DNA from: Marinicella rhabdoformis
Lineage (GTDB): Bacteria; Pseudomonadota; Gammaproteobacteria; Xanthomonadales; Marinicellaceae
Direction of reading: 5' to 3'
DNA length: 64,000 bases
Assembly: GCF_009671245.1 (NCBI RefSeq)
Contig: NZ_VTFS01000001.1
Coordinates: 283,914-347,913 of the forward strand
The notes under the pieces are model-generated. The model had not been told where the DNA came from. It ran no database searches and saw only the letters and a program-made list of their open reading frames with translations. How positions within the stretch are numbered: position 1 is the first letter of the stretch; each line of letters begins with the position of its first letter. Below, piece by piece: positions 27,154 through 36,094 of this stretch. Both the position numbers and the translations under genes were made by a program.

Positions 27154-28368
27154 ATGCCAAAATGTAACAAAACTTTAATCACAAACTCAAACCAAAATTC
27201 TGTGCTTAAAAGGTTTTATAACTACATTAAAATCGGCTCAAAACCCGGTAAAATCCCAGAACTTGACGGGCTTAGAGCTTTGGCAATCATCATGGTTTTG
27301 TATTTTCACTTCGCCACTTTTTATCGCGAACACCACGGCTCATATTTTAATCATTTATTTTCTGATTTAATACAGCGTATTATGTTCAATGGTTGGTTGG
27401 GTGTTGACTTATTCTTTGTTCTCAGTGGTTATTTGATTTTCCACCACTTAAACTCCTCTCAAGAACACAAACCATCACCCTCACGCTATGCTTTGAAAAG
27501 GGTTCTACGCACATTTCCTCTGTACTATGCGATGCTGTTGTTGGTTGCTTTAAAGCTGACCCCTTATCATCACACCACAGCAGGATTTTTAGATTACGTG
27601 ATACACTTGGCATTCCTTCAAGACTATATTGGAACCACTGTGCTCGTTCCGCTTTGGTCACTCGCAACAGAAGAAAAATTTTACTTATTAGCGCCTTTTT
27701 TATTGTTATTTTTGAAACGCATTTCACACAAAAAAGGCTTACTGATTCTGGTGACGGTCATTCTATTACTGAATGCAACAAAAGCCATACTCATTTACCA
27801 ATCCGAAAACATCACAAATTACATCACTTTCTTTACACAATTTCGAGCACCCTTTCATTTTGCCATCACGTCAATTTTAATGGGCGTCATTGTTGCCCTG
27901 TTATGCCAAAGAAGACAGTACCAAATAAGAACATTTTGGCTAAAATCATCTTTGTTAAATGCCTATTGGCTGATTTTTTCGATCTTATTGATCATAGTAA
28001 TCACATGCTTTACAAATTTATATCAAACCACTGATTGGCAGTGGGTTAATTTAATGCATTTAATTATGGTCACTTGCTTTGGATTGATTGTTTGGCATGT
28101 TACCACCCATTCAGGCATAACGTATTTAAAGTGCTTGACCGGCCGATTCCTGAGGATAGTTTCCGTTCTTTCATACGCACTTTACTTAACCCATTATGCT
28201 GTTTTACCTTGGACTTACCGACTTCATATAGCCTATATATTCAGTGAAGAAGCCTGGGTTCACGCAAGCACTTTTGCACTTATATATATCGGTCTAACAG
28301 TTATTTTCAGCTTGATTCTTCACTATATAGTAGAAAAACCTTTTTTAATTTTGAAAGCTCGTTTATAG
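27154..28368 (+). CDS. acyltransferase 3 (OafA/YrhL-type) membrane protein
   Basis: Integral membrane O-acyltransferase of the Acyl_transf_3 family, which usually acetylates or acylates cell-surface glycans. The family opening PELDGLRALAIIMVLYFHF (with the DG-R-A and catalytic-type His) lies about 35 residues from the proposed start. GWLGVDLFFVLSGYLI follows, then about ten hydrophobic helices. An open frame extends upstream to 26932, but its first 74 residues look non-coding and lie over the yfgM upstream region. I choose the ATG at 27154, although no good Shine-Dalgarno is seen. The acceptor cannot be inferred; no polysaccharide genes are adjacent. Confidence 0.85.
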   Translation: MPKCNKTLITNSNQNSVLKRFYNYIKIGSKPGKIPELDGLRALAIIMVLYFHFATFYREHHGSYFNHLFSDLIQRIMFNGWLGVDLFFVLSGYLIFHHLNSSQEHKPSPSRYALKRVLRTFPLYYAMLLLVALKLTPYHHTTAGFLDYVIHLAFLQDYIGTTVLVPLWSLATEEKFYLLAPFLLLFLKRISHKKGLLILVTVILLLNATKAILIYQSENITNYITFFTQFRAPFHFAITSILMGVIVALLCQRRQYQIRTFWLKSSLLNAYWLIFSILLIIVITCFTNLYQTTDWQWVNLMHLIMVTCFGLIVWHVTTHSGITYLKCLTGRFLRIVSVLSYALYLTHYAVLPWTYRLHIAYIFSEEAWVHASTFALIYIGLTVIFSLILHYIVEKPFLILKARL

Positions 28369-28424
28369 ATAATGAAATGGATAAACAGTTAAGTAAATTT
28401 ATGATATGCAACAAATTTCAGGCA

Positions 28425-28456
28425 TAAAAAAAAGCCGCAAAAAGCGGCTTTTTTTG
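28425..28456. terminator. bidirectional rho-independent terminator
   Basis: An AAAAAGCCGC / GCGGCTTTTTT stem with an AAAAA-type loop lies between the acyltransferase gene (plus) and tRNA-Asn (minus). Confidence 0.92.
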
Positions 28457-28462
28457 GGAGTA

Positions 28463-28538
28463 TGGCTCCCCGAGACGGGATTGAACCGCCGACCTAATGA
28501 TTAACAGTCATCCGCTCTACCAGCTGAGCTATCGGGGA
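28463..28538 (-). tRNA. tRNA-Asn (GTT)
   Basis: A 76-base cloverleaf with encoded CCA: acceptor TCCCCGA/TCGGGGA, D-arm AGCTCAGCTGGTAGAGC, anticodon loop CTGTTAA (GTT) and T-arm GGTTCAATCC. All arms pair as expected for tRNA-Asn. Confidence 0.96.
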
Positions 28539-28568
28539 ATGTGTTACCTTGCTGAACAAGGAGTGGGC

Positions 28569-28596
28569 ATTTTACTCTTATAGTGAAAACTGTCAA
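28569..28596 (-). promoter_or_regulatory. tRNA-Asn promoter
   Basis: Minus-strand perfect -35 TTGACA (28591-28596), a 16-base spacer and -10 TAAAAT (28569-28574), followed by a GC-rich discriminator (GCCCACTCC). It lies about 30 bases upstream of the tRNA. Confidence 0.75.
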
Positions 28597-28614
28597 GCGC
28601 ATTTTTAAAAAAAG

Positions 28615-29355
28615 TTATTTTTTTTCACTTGGCAAGTTTTTATTGATGGCACTGAGCATACCACGCAAGATATCCATCTCATGTCTTTCGATGCGTAAAC
28701 GGTTAAACATCATGCGAAACTTCTCTTCTAATGACTTACTGTTCTCACCTTTCATGAACTCCACACGTGCAAGCACACCAAACAAATGTTGGTAAAAACT
28801 GTCCATCTTTTCCATGGTTGCAAAAGGCACATCCTCCTTTTCAACATCAACAACATCTTGTGTTAATAAACATTGCATGCGCAGCTCATATGCTGCCAAC
28901 TGAACCGCCGAGGCCAAGTTAAGAGATGAATATTCAGGATTGGCTGGAAAATTAACTAAATAGTGACAGCGTTGCATTTCTTCGTTGGTCATGCCATAGC
29001 GCTCTTTACCAAATAACAAAGAAGCACGACCTTTAACCGCATGTTGTGTTAACAATTCAGCCGCTTCACGCATGCCAATCACTGGAATGTCCATACCGCG
29101 GGTTCTGGCACTGGTGCCCATCACCAATGTGCTGTCTGCTATGGCTTGATCTACATTTTCGACAACAGTGGCATGATACAACACATCATCTGCACCTGAT
29201 GCACGTGCTGTGGCTTCTGCACTGGGGTAATCATTGGGTGTCATTAAACGCAGGTCTGACATACCCATCACTTTCATCGCACGAGCTGCGGCACCAATGT
29301 TTCCGGCGTGCGAAGTATTTAACAGCGCAAAACTGATGCGATTGAGTCTTTCCAT
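28615..29355 (-). CDS. trmJ: tRNA (cytidine/uridine-32-2'-O)-methyltransferase TrmJ
   Basis: SPOUT-class methyltransferase that methylates the 2'-OH of C32/U32 in several tRNAs. The N-terminal SpoU fold (about residues 5-160) has NTSHAGNIGAAARAMKVMG, LLFGKERYGMTNEE and the knot region NPEYSSLNLASAVQ. A C-terminal helical extension (about 165-246) is typical of TrmJ. It is divergent from suhB, the same neighbourhood as in E. coli. Confidence 0.95.
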   Translation of the reverse strand: MERLNRISFALLNTSHAGNIGAAARAMKVMGMSDLRLMTPNDYPSAEATARASGADDVLYHATVVENVDQAIADSTLVMGTSARTRGMDIPVIGMREAAELLTQHAVKGRASLLFGKERYGMTNEEMQRCHYLVNFPANPEYSSLNLASAVQLAAYELRMQCLLTQDVVDVEKEDVPFATMEKMDSFYQHLFGVLARVEFMKGENSKSLEEKFRMMFNRLRIERHEMDILRGMLSAINKNLPSEKK

Positions 29356-29413
29356 GTATATTCAGTGGTCAAAATTTGCTATCATACGCGGTTCGCTATT
29401 TAACATCAACATC

Positions 29414-30202
29414 ATGTCATCACCAGAACTCAACATCGCTAAAAAAGCCGTCATGAATGCCGGCAAGGCCATAGAACAAGTCATTCAAAAAAACGAACTA
29501 CTTTCGGTTAATAAGAAAGTAGCCAATGGCTTTGTCGAAAAAGCAGAAGAAGCCGGATTGACTGAGCTTTATTTCACCTTAAAAAAAGCTTACCCAGAAG
29601 ATGACATCCAAACAGAAGACAAGTCATTAACCGAAAATAAAAATGCAGATCGCGTTTGGCAAATCGTTCCTTTAGATGGTGCCATCAACCTGCTTTATAA
29701 CATTCCACATTGTGCTATGTCGGTTACTTTGTTCGAAAAAGGCAAGTGCAAAGAAACCGTCATCTACAACCCTGTTACTGACGACATCGCTAATGCCGTA
29801 AAGGGCAGTGGCAGTTTCTTCAACCAACACAGGATTCGTTTTAACAAAGATTTAGAGCCTCAACAATGCGTTGTACTCACTAACAAACCTGAAAATGGCA
29901 AACCATTGGCACCACATTTATTGGCATTGAAAAATCTGAGCAAACAAGTGATTGATGTCAGATCTTTGGGCTGTCCATTACTCGACCTTGCCTATGTCGC
30001 TGCGGGGAAGGCGGATGCCTACTGGCAATCGGGGCTTTCTCATTTCAAAACAGCGGCCATTGAACTTTTGATTCATGAAGCCAGCGGCCAATGCTTAGAC
30101 TTCAAAGCCGGCAGAAATTACAAAGAAAATGAACAAATAATAGCTGGTAATTTAAACAACTCAGCTTGGATAGCTGCACAATTAAAAAACATTTATAATT
30201 AA
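29414..30202 (+). CDS. suhB: SuhB-like inositol monophosphatase homologue, catalytic residues lost
   Basis: A 262-residue homologue of SuhB, an inositol-1-phosphatase that in E. coli also acts in rRNA transcription antitermination. The whole fold aligns from memory with E. coli SuhB (LDLAYVAAGKAD and ELLIHEASG are conserved). The metal/active-site motifs are degraded, however: the usual WxxDPLDGTTNF reads WQIVPLDGAINL (first Asp to Val, Thr to Ala) and the PWDFAA motif reads HFKTAA (Asp to Lys). The TEES glutamate is partly kept (TED). The start is ATG 29414, matching the start of other SuhB; the frame stays open upstream to 29234 but overlaps trmJ. The trmJ/suhB pairing supports orthology. 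It is probably a non-catalytic Nus-factor-type SuhB. Confidence 0.88.
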   Translation: MSSPELNIAKKAVMNAGKAIEQVIQKNELLSVNKKVANGFVEKAEEAGLTELYFTLKKAYPEDDIQTEDKSLTENKNADRVWQIVPLDGAINLLYNIPHCAMSVTLFEKGKCKETVIYNPVTDDIANAVKGSGSFFNQHRIRFNKDLEPQQCVVLTNKPENGKPLAPHLLALKNLSKQVIDVRSLGCPLLDLAYVAAGKADAYWQSGLSHFKTAAIELLIHEASGQCLDFKAGRNYKENEQIIAGNLNNSAWIAAQLKNIYN

Positions 30203-30230
30203 TCACAGCAAAAGCAAAGATTCGGACATT

Positions 30231-30259
30231 AAAAAAGGGCGATAATTTCGCCCTTTTTT
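30231..30259. terminator. bidirectional terminator suhB / DUF4252 gene
   Basis: An AAAAAAGGGCGA / TCGCCCTTTTTT stem with a TAATT-type loop, between converging genes. Confidence 0.92.
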
Positions 30260-30276
30260 AGTTGCTCGATTTGTAA

Positions 30277-30798
30277 TTACAGTTTCACTTGAATATTATC
30301 CAAACCATCAATATCTATATCAAAATTACCTGTGATGTCTTGAATGTCATTAAAATCAATTTCACCATCCATTGTGATATACACAAACTCACTACCCGCT
30401 TCATAAACCATCAAGGTTAAATCTGACAACAATTTACCATCAATTTTAGCAAAGATGTGTACTTGCTCATCATCTTCCATAACCCTAACAATCTCTTCCA
30501 TTCCCTTACGAGACAACGACTTGGCCTTAGACTTGAGCCATAATGACACATCTTCAGCAGCGTCATGGTCATCTTCCAACTCATAAACCGTTACCTGTAA
30601 ACCCTTTAAACCAGATAAAACTTTTGAAGCTTCTTCATCATCCTTCGCGAACAATTGTGCTAAACCCAGCATGCCTGCACCTAAATTGATGCGAACTTCT
30701 GGTTCAACACCTAACACATCATCTAGTTCACTTTGCAGGTCTTTTGCTGAAACCATCGCACAAAATAAAAACAGCCCTAAAATCATTAAATTTTTCAT
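30277..30798 (-). CDS. exported DUF4252 family protein
   Basis: Small exported protein of 173 residues. A signal peptide (MKNLMILGLFLFCAMVSA, cleavage before KDL) precedes an acidic mature domain resembling DUF4252: a YELEDD strand, a helical segment with WLKSKAKSLSRKGMEEIVRVMEDDEQVHIFAKIDG, and a closing FVYITMDGEIDFNDI. The ATG at 30798 has GGAG 6 bases upstream; a longer reading begins at TTG 30810 inside the ribosome-binding site and is rejected. Function is unknown. Confidence 0.8.
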   Translation of the reverse strand: MKNLMILGLFLFCAMVSAKDLQSELDDVLGVEPEVRINLGAGMLGLAQLFAKDDEEASKVLSGLKGLQVTVYELEDDHDAAEDVSLWLKSKAKSLSRKGMEEIVRVMEDDEQVHIFAKIDGKLLSDLTLMVYEAGSEFVYITMDGEIDFNDIQDITGNFDIDIDGLDNIQVKL

Positions 30799-30925
30799 TA
30801 CATTCTCCAAATATTAAATTAATCAAATCGTTAAACAGCCATGGTATTTGCATCTAAAACGCCGAAGCATTGCTTTTGTTACAAAGATAATGAAAAACAC
30901 AAAATTTAATGATTTTAAGCAAAAA

Positions 30926-30957
30926 AAAAGCCCCAGCATTCTTGCGTGGGGCTTTTC
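30926..30957 (-). terminator. rho-independent terminator after yajC-secD-secF
   Basis: An AAAAGCCCCA...TGGGGCTTTT inverted repeat with T-runs on the minus strand, 20 bases beyond the secF stop. Confidence 0.9.
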
Positions 30958-30977
30958 TGAAATCAACTGTATTTAAA

Positions 30978-31955
30978 TCAAGGAATGTGACTTAAATCAG
31001 CACCTTCTTTCTCTACAGGTATCAAGTCTTCTCGGCTAATACCTAATGCCAATGTTGTTGTACTGGCGACGAAGATTGATGAATAAGTACCTACAACCAC
31101 GCCAATGATTAGAGCAAAAGCGAAACTGTTAATCAAAGCACCACCAAACACATACAAGGCAATCAGCACCAGCATGGTTGTTAACGAGGTGATTACCGTA
31201 CGCGATAAAGTCTGTCCAATCGAAATATTCATCACTTCAGCGGGTGGCGTTTTGCGAATGGCGCGGAAATTTTCACGCACACGATCAAACACAACAATCG
31301 TATCATTCAAGGAATAACCGATCACCGCCAGCAAGGCCGCCAACACCGTCAAATCAAATTCAACCTGAAAAGCTGAAAAGATACCCGCAGTAATCACCAC
31401 ATCATGAACCAACGCCGCCACAGCACCCAATGAAAAGCGCCATTCAAAACGGAAGGTCACATACATCAGAATGCCGATGATGGCATACAGCATGGCCAAA
31501 GAGCCTTGCTCTACCAGCTCATCACCCACTTGCGAACCCACAAAATCTGCCTTACTGATGCGGGCTGATGAGTCCACTTGTTGTAACACGGTCAATATTT
31601 CATTGCTCAACTTGGCTTCATCGGACCCACTCTCTGTAGCAGCTTGATCAGCGTCAGCATCAGCTTCTGCCACTTCATAAGGCGGCAAAGTAATTTCAAT
31701 GTCTTTACTTGAACCAAAGTTTTTCACCACAGCATCGGCAAAGCCTTTCTGATGCAATGAGTCACGAATTGCTGGCGCCTCTACACTGCTATCAAAATGT
31801 ACAACAACAACCGTACCACCAGTGAAATCTAAACCGAAATTCAAACCGCGGGTAACCAATGCACCCAAAGACAATAGAATCAAAGTCAAAGAAAAAACCA
31901 TGGCGATTTTTCGCTTGCCCATGAAATCGTATTTGATATTAGCTAAAAAATTCAT
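30978..31955 (-). CDS. secF: protein translocase subunit SecF
   Basis: Inner-membrane partner of SecD that uses the proton gradient to drive late steps of Sec export. It has six transmembrane helices, an FGLDFTGG motif in the first periplasmic domain, and the SecF signature VIGYSLNDTIVVFDRVREN in the membrane part. An acidic Ala/Asp-rich insertion (EADADADQAATESGSDEA) sits in the periplasmic domain. The ATG at 31955 has AAGGAG 6 bases upstream and gives 325 residues; the longer frame to 32003 runs into secD and is rejected. Confidence 0.96.
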   Translation of the reverse strand: MNFLANIKYDFMGKRKIAMVFSLTLILLSLGALVTRGLNFGLDFTGGTVVVVHFDSSVEAPAIRDSLHQKGFADAVVKNFGSSKDIEITLPPYEVAEADADADQAATESGSDEAKLSNEILTVLQQVDSSARISKADFVGSQVGDELVEQGSLAMLYAIIGILMYVTFRFEWRFSLGAVAALVHDVVITAGIFSAFQVEFDLTVLAALLAVIGYSLNDTIVVFDRVRENFRAIRKTPPAEVMNISIGQTLSRTVITSLTTMLVLIALYVFGGALINSFAFALIIGVVVGTYSSIFVASTTTLALGISREDLIPVEKEGADLSHIP

Positions 31956-31965
31956 CTTCAACTCC

Positions 31966-33813
31966 TTAAATCGCAATCGACTGTAGTTTTTTCTTACCGC
32001 CATAGATCAAATTGACCAGCGCGCGAGAAACCATAATGGCTGTGAACATAGAGGTAATGATACCAATACTCAAAGTCACAGCAAAACCTTTAATAGGGCC
32101 TGTACCAAAAGCGAACAATACTATCGCTGCGATGAACGTCGTTACGTTCGCATCAGCAATGGTAGAAAATGCTTTGTCATATCCAGACTTGATACTGCCT
32201 TGAATGGTGTTACCCCCCTTCAGTTCCTCTTTAATACGCTCAAAAATCAATACATTGGCATCCACTGCCATACCCACCGTCAACACAATACCAGCAATGC
32301 CAGGTAAAGTTAATGTGGCGCCAAACAACGACAACATCGCCACCATCAACACAATATTCAAGGTTAAGGCAATGTTAGCAATCACACCAAACATGCGGTA
32401 ATAAATCAACATAAAGACCAAAACAAAAGCCAAACCGATTTGAACTGACATCACACCTTTGTCGATGTTATCCTGACCTAAAGAAGGCCCAATGGTACGC
32501 TCTTCAACGATTTGAACAGGTGCGGCCAATGCACCTGCCCTGAGTAACAAGGCCAATTGCGTTGCTTCTTGAGGAGAATCTAACCCGGTGGTTTGGAAGC
32601 TGTTTGAAAAGACATCATTGATGCTGGCATTTGAAATCACTTCCGCTTTATCACGGTATTTCATCACACCGTTTTCATCTTTGCCCAAAGGAATGCGCTC
32701 TTTGAAAACAACCGCCATCAATTTATCTAAATTGTTTTTGGTGAATTCCAACATGCGAGAAGCACCGATGCTGTTCAATTTAACAGAAACAGCAGGGGTT
32801 CCTGATTGACTGTCGAAAGTGGCCTGCGCATCGACCAACTGATTACCCGTGGCAATGATGCGATCTTTAACCAATACTGGTCGCCCATCACGGTCATAAT
32901 ATAAGGTAGAACCTATCGGAGCACGCCCTGAGTTAGCTGCCTGCAAAGCATTGTTTTCCATATCAGTGGCACGGTATTCCAAAGTCGCAGTGGCATCCAA
33001 AATATTCTTCGCAGCCGTGGTGTCCTGAATACCAGGCAATTGAACCACAATGCGATCTGCACCTTGACGCTGAACAATCGGCTCTGCCACACCAATTTCA
33101 TTCACTCGTGTTCTAAGTGTGGTTAAGTTTTGCTCCAAGGCATTGTCTTTTATGGCTTTCAACGTGGCATCAGTTAACTCACCGATAACCACATTTTCAT
33201 CACCTGTTTCATATCTGAAATTCAACTCAGTCAAATCTTTACGTAATTTGTCATAGGCTTTTTCAACCACGTCAGCAGATTTGAAAGTGATTTTTAAGTT
33301 ATTGCCTATCCAAGTGATTCGCTTTTTAGGGATTTTTTCTTTGATCAACAAAGCCGTGGCATCAGAACGCAATTGCTTTTGTTTGTTTTCGCCGGCTTCC
33401 TGCATGTCCACTTCTAACAAGAAATGCACACCACCACGCAAGTCCAAACCTAAGTTCATGGCAGAACCACCCAAATCAGCCAACCATTCTGGCACATTGG
33501 GTTTCAAGTTCATCGCAGTATTGTAGTTGGGCAAAGCTGTTTTTAACACGTCTTGCGCTTTACGCTGTGCATCCAAATCATTGAACTTGACAATGGCTGA
33601 ACCGCTATCCAACGCAATACTGCTGTGATCCAAACCAGCATCATCTAACGCTTTTTCTATATCAGCAAAGCGTTCTTCTGAAACAGCCTCACCTTTGTCA
33701 GTGGTGATTTGCACCACAGGGCTTTGTCCGTAAATGTTCGGCAAAGCGTACAATGCGCCCATGGCCACAATGACCAGTATCAGCACATATTTCCACATCG
33801 GGTAACGGTTCAT
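31966..33813 (-). CDS. secD: protein translocase subunit SecD
   Basis: Inner-membrane RND-like component of the SecDF-YajC complex. It has an N-terminal transmembrane helix (about residues 8-25), a large periplasmic P1 domain with the GLDLRGGVHFLLEVD motif (about 117-131), and five C-terminal helices with GMAVDANVLIFERIKEEL. The 615 residues match gammaproteobacterial SecD. It lies between yajC (12 bases) and secF (10 bases). Confidence 0.97.
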   Translation of the reverse strand: MNRYPMWKYVLILVIVAMGALYALPNIYGQSPVVQITTDKGEAVSEERFADIEKALDDAGLDHSSIALDSGSAIVKFNDLDAQRKAQDVLKTALPNYNTAMNLKPNVPEWLADLGGSAMNLGLDLRGGVHFLLEVDMQEAGENKQKQLRSDATALLIKEKIPKKRITWIGNNLKITFKSADVVEKAYDKLRKDLTELNFRYETGDENVVIGELTDATLKAIKDNALEQNLTTLRTRVNEIGVAEPIVQRQGADRIVVQLPGIQDTTAAKNILDATATLEYRATDMENNALQAANSGRAPIGSTLYYDRDGRPVLVKDRIIATGNQLVDAQATFDSQSGTPAVSVKLNSIGASRMLEFTKNNLDKLMAVVFKERIPLGKDENGVMKYRDKAEVISNASINDVFSNSFQTTGLDSPQEATQLALLLRAGALAAPVQIVEERTIGPSLGQDNIDKGVMSVQIGLAFVLVFMLIYYRMFGVIANIALTLNIVLMVAMLSLFGATLTLPGIAGIVLTVGMAVDANVLIFERIKEELKGGNTIQGSIKSGYDKAFSTIADANVTTFIAAIVLFAFGTGPIKGFAVTLSIGIITSMFTAIMVSRALVNLIYGGKKKLQSIAI

Positions 33814-33825
33814 GAAATCCTCTCT

Positions 33826-34158
33826 TTATTTCAATGATTTAATGGTGCCTTTTGGCAACACTTTGGCAATCGCACTTCTTTGAACATGTACTTCGGTGTT
33901 TTCTGCGATTTCAACTTTTGCAAAAGTTTCATCTACATGGGTAATCTTACCTAAAGTGCCACCATTGGTAATGACTTCATCACCCACACCCAATGCATTG
34001 ACCATCTCTTGGTGTGCTTTCATGCGTTTTTGTTGAGGACGTATCATCAAGAAATACATCACAGCAAAAATACCCACCATGAAAAATAATGTGATCATTG
34101 GATCGCTTTGTTGCTGAGCACCTGACTGTGCCATCGCATCTGAAATCAAAAAGTTCAT
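33826..34158 (-). CDS. yajC: preprotein translocase subunit YajC
   Basis: Single-span inner-membrane protein accompanying SecDF. A transmembrane helix (about residues 22-43, ITLFFMVGIFAVMYFLMIRPQ) is followed by RPQQKRMKAHQEMVNALGVGDEVITNGG, the YajC signature. The length is 110 residues. It is the first gene of yajC-secD-secF. The tgt/queA genes that often precede yajC are not next to it; a plus-strand gene lies 60 bases upstream. Confidence 0.96.
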   Translation of the reverse strand: MNFLISDAMAQSGAQQQSDPMITLFFMVGIFAVMYFLMIRPQQKRMKAHQEMVNALGVGDEVITNGGTLGKITHVDETFAKVEIAENTEVHVQRSAIAKVLPKGTIKSLK

Positions 34159-34217
34159 CTTTTTATCCTGTAAAGAAATTAAAAAACGCGGTATTATCCC
34201 ACAATGAGAGCTGATAT

Positions 34218-34652
34218 ATGATTGAAATTACTAAAAATCAAGGCACAATCGCGAATACCACAATTCAGGTCACCGGTGGCTGCCATTGTGGTGCTGTTCG
34301 CTTCATTGCACAGGTTGACCCCAAACAAACACTCTTAAATTGTAATTGCACCTTGTGTAGCATGACCGGACATTTACACATGATGGCCAAACATGAAAAT
34401 TTTGTGCTGCATACTGATAAAAACAACTTAATCAGTTACCGTTTTAATACGCAAAAGGCAGAACATTTGTTTTGCTCACAATGTGGCGTTAAATCATTCT
34501 ACCAACCCCGCTCTCACCCTGACAGTTGGAGCATCAATGCCCACTGTGTCACTGGCTTCAAAAAAGAAGACTGGCAAATTGAAACTTTTGATGGTCAAAA
34601 CTGGGAACAAGCCAAAGCCAAGCTCAACAAAGCCAAGCTCAACAAAGATTAA
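34218..34652 (+). CDS. CENP-V/GFA domain (glutathione-dependent formaldehyde-activating-like) protein
   Basis: Small zinc-binding protein of the GFA/CENP-V fold. The Cys ligands are visible: GGCHCGAVRF (about residues 20-29), CNCTLCSMTG (about 45-54) and CSQCGVKSF (about 91-99). The family name comes from an S-hydroxymethylglutathione synthase, but most small members have no proven activity, so the substrate is unknown. The C-terminus is low-complexity, a short KAKLNKAKLNKD direct repeat. It ends 8 bases before the GNAT-VanY gene. Confidence 0.85.
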   Translation: MIEITKNQGTIANTTIQVTGGCHCGAVRFIAQVDPKQTLLNCNCTLCSMTGHLHMMAKHENFVLHTDKNNLISYRFNTQKAEHLFCSQCGVKSFYQPRSHPDSWSINAHCVTGFKKEDWQIETFDGQNWEQAKAKLNKAKLNKD

Positions 34653-34660
34653 GAATAGCT

Positions 34661-35467
34661 ATGATTAAAACCGAACGATTGACATTAACACCAAACACAC
34701 CGTCGCTGTGGTCCATCAACGACCATGATGGCAGTACATTAGGACAACTGGGCTTTCTGCACGACATGTTCACCATTGAACTTATTGAAACAGCGAAAAA
34801 CCTGGGCATCGCCACCGAAGCCGCCTGCGCTTGGCTGCAAACCCAAACAGGACAAACGATTCAAGCCATACAACCCCATGACCCACACAGCCTGACGTTT
34901 TTAAAGCAATTGGGTTTTATCGAAACGGATCAAAACATGCTGTGGCAAGGCAAACTGCCATCACCACATTACCTGAGTTTGAACCAAGCTTTAGGCATTG
35001 ATACACAGCATTTGACCACAAGCTACCACCCATCAGCTTGTCAATTGACAGAATGTGGTCCCGATGTTTTTAACCGTTCGGCCAAACTCACACCAGTAGC
35101 CGCTAAAGCGTGGCAAAGCATGCAACAGGCCGGCAATGAGGAAGGTGTGATATTACAGCTGGTTTCAGCCTACCGCAGCCCGAAATACCAAGCAGGACTG
35201 ATCCAGAAAAAATTAAATCATGGGCAAAACATAGAAAATATTTTATCTGTTAACACAGCCCCAGGACATTCTGAACACCACACTGGCCGTGCCGTTGACC
35301 TGTCCACGCCAGGGTTCGAAACCTTAGAAGAGCATTTCGAAAACAGCGCCGCTTTCGACTGGTTACAAAAAAATGCCTTGCGCTTCAATTTCCACCTAAG
35401 TTATCCCAAAAATAACCCCGACGGCATCATCTACGAACCTTGGCATTGGTGTTATCATGAAAAATAA
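34661..35467 (+). CDS. GNAT-like domain fused to VanY-type D,D-carboxypeptidase
   Basis: A 268-residue two-domain protein. Residues about 1-95 look like the C-terminal part of a GNAT N-acetyltransferase (KNLGIATEAACAWLQ resembling the acetyl-CoA loop, then HDPHSLTFLKQLGF). Residues about 105-268 are a VanY/LAS peptidase: LVSAYRSPKYQAG, the zinc-binding SEHHTGRAVDLS and the second-His motif EPWHWCY. This enzyme type removes the terminal D-Ala of peptidoglycan stem peptides. No signal peptide is visible, so its place of action is unclear. The GNAT part lacks the usual first half and may be non-catalytic. Confidence 0.8.
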   Translation: MIKTERLTLTPNTPSLWSINDHDGSTLGQLGFLHDMFTIELIETAKNLGIATEAACAWLQTQTGQTIQAIQPHDPHSLTFLKQLGFIETDQNMLWQGKLPSPHYLSLNQALGIDTQHLTTSYHPSACQLTECGPDVFNRSAKLTPVAAKAWQSMQQAGNEEGVILQLVSAYRSPKYQAGLIQKKLNHGQNIENILSVNTAPGHSEHHTGRAVDLSTPGFETLEEHFENSAAFDWLQKNALRFNFHLSYPKNNPDGIIYEPWHWCYHEK

Positions 35468-35532
35468 GCAACAATTGACAATACCGAGTTGTTCATGGCA
35501 GAATAATAATCAGCTCATAACCACCATACACC

Positions 35533-35835
35533 ATGAAAAACACGCTCAATAAAATTTGCTTGGCCTTTGTTATTTTCTACATTGCCAGCATCATGCCGAT
35601 GCTGTTAAATGATGATCCAACCGCACCCGTTACAAAAAACGTGATTGCTTTATCAGGCATACAAGACCTACAAGCTCACAGTGCCAACATATCCACCATT
35701 GGCCCCATGCAAACGGTAACCATCCAATACCAAAAAACAGGTACAAAACACATCAGCGCCAAATACCGCTCTTGGTTTGGAATGAGTCCACAAATGAAAT
35801 GTTATTCAGAATCAGCCAGCACAGTTTGCAGTTGA
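35533..35835 (+). CDS. small hypothetical exported or membrane-anchored protein
   Basis: A 100-residue protein with an N-terminal hydrophobic segment (about residues 8-24, ICLAFVIFYIASIMPML) acting as signal or anchor. A short beta-rich tail follows with two Cys near the end (CYSESASTVCS) that could form a disulfide. I do not recognise the family. It lies 65 bases behind the GNAT-VanY gene. Confidence 0.55.
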   Translation: MKNTLNKICLAFVIFYIASIMPMLLNDDPTAPVTKNVIALSGIQDLQAHSANISTIGPMQTVTIQYQKTGTKHISAKYRSWFGMSPQMKCYSESASTVCS

Positions 35836-36044
35836 TTCAAAAACTGTATTTTTTGCGGGTCATAAACAAACTCCCCACCTCATACTGAGAGAACCAGATG
35901 TGAGCCGAAAGCACCTATAACAATCCAGTTGTAAGCTCAACATTACCCCCCTAGTACACACAAATGCATTCTGATATAGCCAAGTGATCACTCAAACTTA
36001 TCAGCAGTTTGCTTTACCTTGAAGGCTTTAGAGAAAATTAAGCC

Positions 36045-36074
36045 AAAAAAAAGCCCCGCAACTGCGAGGCTTTC
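36045..36074 (-). terminator. rho-independent terminator after the S8 protease gene
   Basis: Read on the minus strand, a GCCTCGCAGTTGCGGGGC hairpin is followed by eight T. It lies 20 bases beyond the protease stop codon. Confidence 0.88.
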
Positions 36075-36094
36075 TTTATGCTTGAATGACCCAA

